From Devosia sp. (lineage in GTDB: Bacteria; Pseudomonadota; Alphaproteobacteria; Rhizobiales; Devosiaceae), in assembly GCF_028290625.1 (NCBI RefSeq), contig NZ_JAQGJM010000044.1, positions 32,681 through 96,680 on the forward strand: a DNA stretch of 64,000 nucleotides, read 5' to 3'. The notes beneath the pieces were generated by a model. That model was not told the origin of the DNA and searched no databases. It saw only the letters and a list, made by a program, of their open reading frames with translations. Numbering within the stretch: the first letter of the stretch is position 1; each line of letters opens with the position of its first letter. Shown here in pieces: positions 63,849-64,000 of this stretch. A program made the position numbers and the translations under genes.

Positions 63849-64000
63849 CTAAAACTCGGCCCAGTCCTTATCAACCGCCGCATTGCCATGGGTCACGTAG
63901 CTCTTGGCCGCCACCCGCAGGCGATCCTGCAGACCCCGCGCGCCCGTTGCCGCTACTGGCGTGGGTGCTGCGACACGGCGCACCGGCGCCTCGTGTTCAT
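63849..64000 (-). CDS. C-terminus of a probable methyl-accepting chemotaxis protein (cut by window end)
   Basis: About 50 codons are present. A Pro/Ala-rich linker (VRRVAAPTPVAATGARG) leads to a tail ending NAAVDKDWAEF, which resembles the WEEF-type pentapeptide tail of chemoreceptors, the docking site for CheR/CheB. The rest lies beyond the window, so the family call rests on the tail alone. Confidence 0.55.
   Translation of the reverse strand, partial: EHEAPVRRVAAPTPVAATGARGLQDRLRVAAKSYVTHGNAAVDKDWAEF

Overview
The window is high-GC chromosomal DNA of an alphaproteobacterium. The core genes (secA end, argJ-GNAT-mutT run, Flp pilin, AzlCD, RopB/Omp25-like porin) and the palindromic intergenic repeats suggest the Hyphomicrobiales, perhaps a Devosia-like organism. 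That taxonomic placement is inference.

Left core (1-11203): the 3' end of secA; an aldo/keto reductase divergent from a LysR regulator; two L,D-transpeptidase-family genes with a small membrane protein; an intergenic stretch rich in inverted repeats; argJ, an acetyltransferase and mutT; a Flp pilin; an M48 lipoprotein protease with a secreted nuclease-like protein; and tRNA-Arg(CCT).

Island (about 11209-45634, 34.4 kb): a Tn7-like transposon. Its ends are related inverted sequences starting TGT and ending ACA. Each end carries several copies of a TGA(G/A)TCG motif, as expected for TnsB binding sites. The transposition genes tnsA-tnsB-tnsC-tniQ lie in the middle, next to a soluble FtsH-like AAA+ protease and a small partner. 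Cargo to the left is a 754-residue tyrosine recombinase-like protein and a complete type I BREX operon (brxA, brxB, brxC, pglX, pglZ, brxL). This brxA has an extra N-terminal segment resembling a ribbon-helix-helix domain, and a secreted protein gene is coupled to the end of brxL. Cargo to the right is a three-gene operon (metallo-beta-lactamase, E2-E1-JAB fusion, patatin phospholipase), which looks like a ubiquitin-like defence system without a nucleotide cyclase. It is divergent from an XRE-ImmA pair across a promoter region with a repeated candidate operator. A kinase-like, membrane and small-protein cluster completes the right side. The left end is 5 bp past tRNA-Arg and the right end is 4 bp short of the stop codon of a PtsN-like gene. 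I see no 5-bp target duplication.

Right core (45639-64000): a kdp potassium-uptake operon read leftwards (26-aa peptide, kdpF, kdpA, kdpB, kdpC, kdpD, kdpE, ptsN-like gene); small conserved-looking proteins; a fumarylacetoacetate hydrolase-family protein; a CAP-domain lipoprotein; a TusA-like protein; a D-Ala-D-Ala carboxypeptidase; a DJ-1/PfpI protein with an HxlR regulator; an AAC(3)-family acetyltransferase; azlCD; a glycine-rich general-stress-type protein; tRNA-Leu(CAA); an outer-membrane beta-barrel protein; a decayed stretch with gene remnants; and the C-terminus of a probable chemotaxis receptor.
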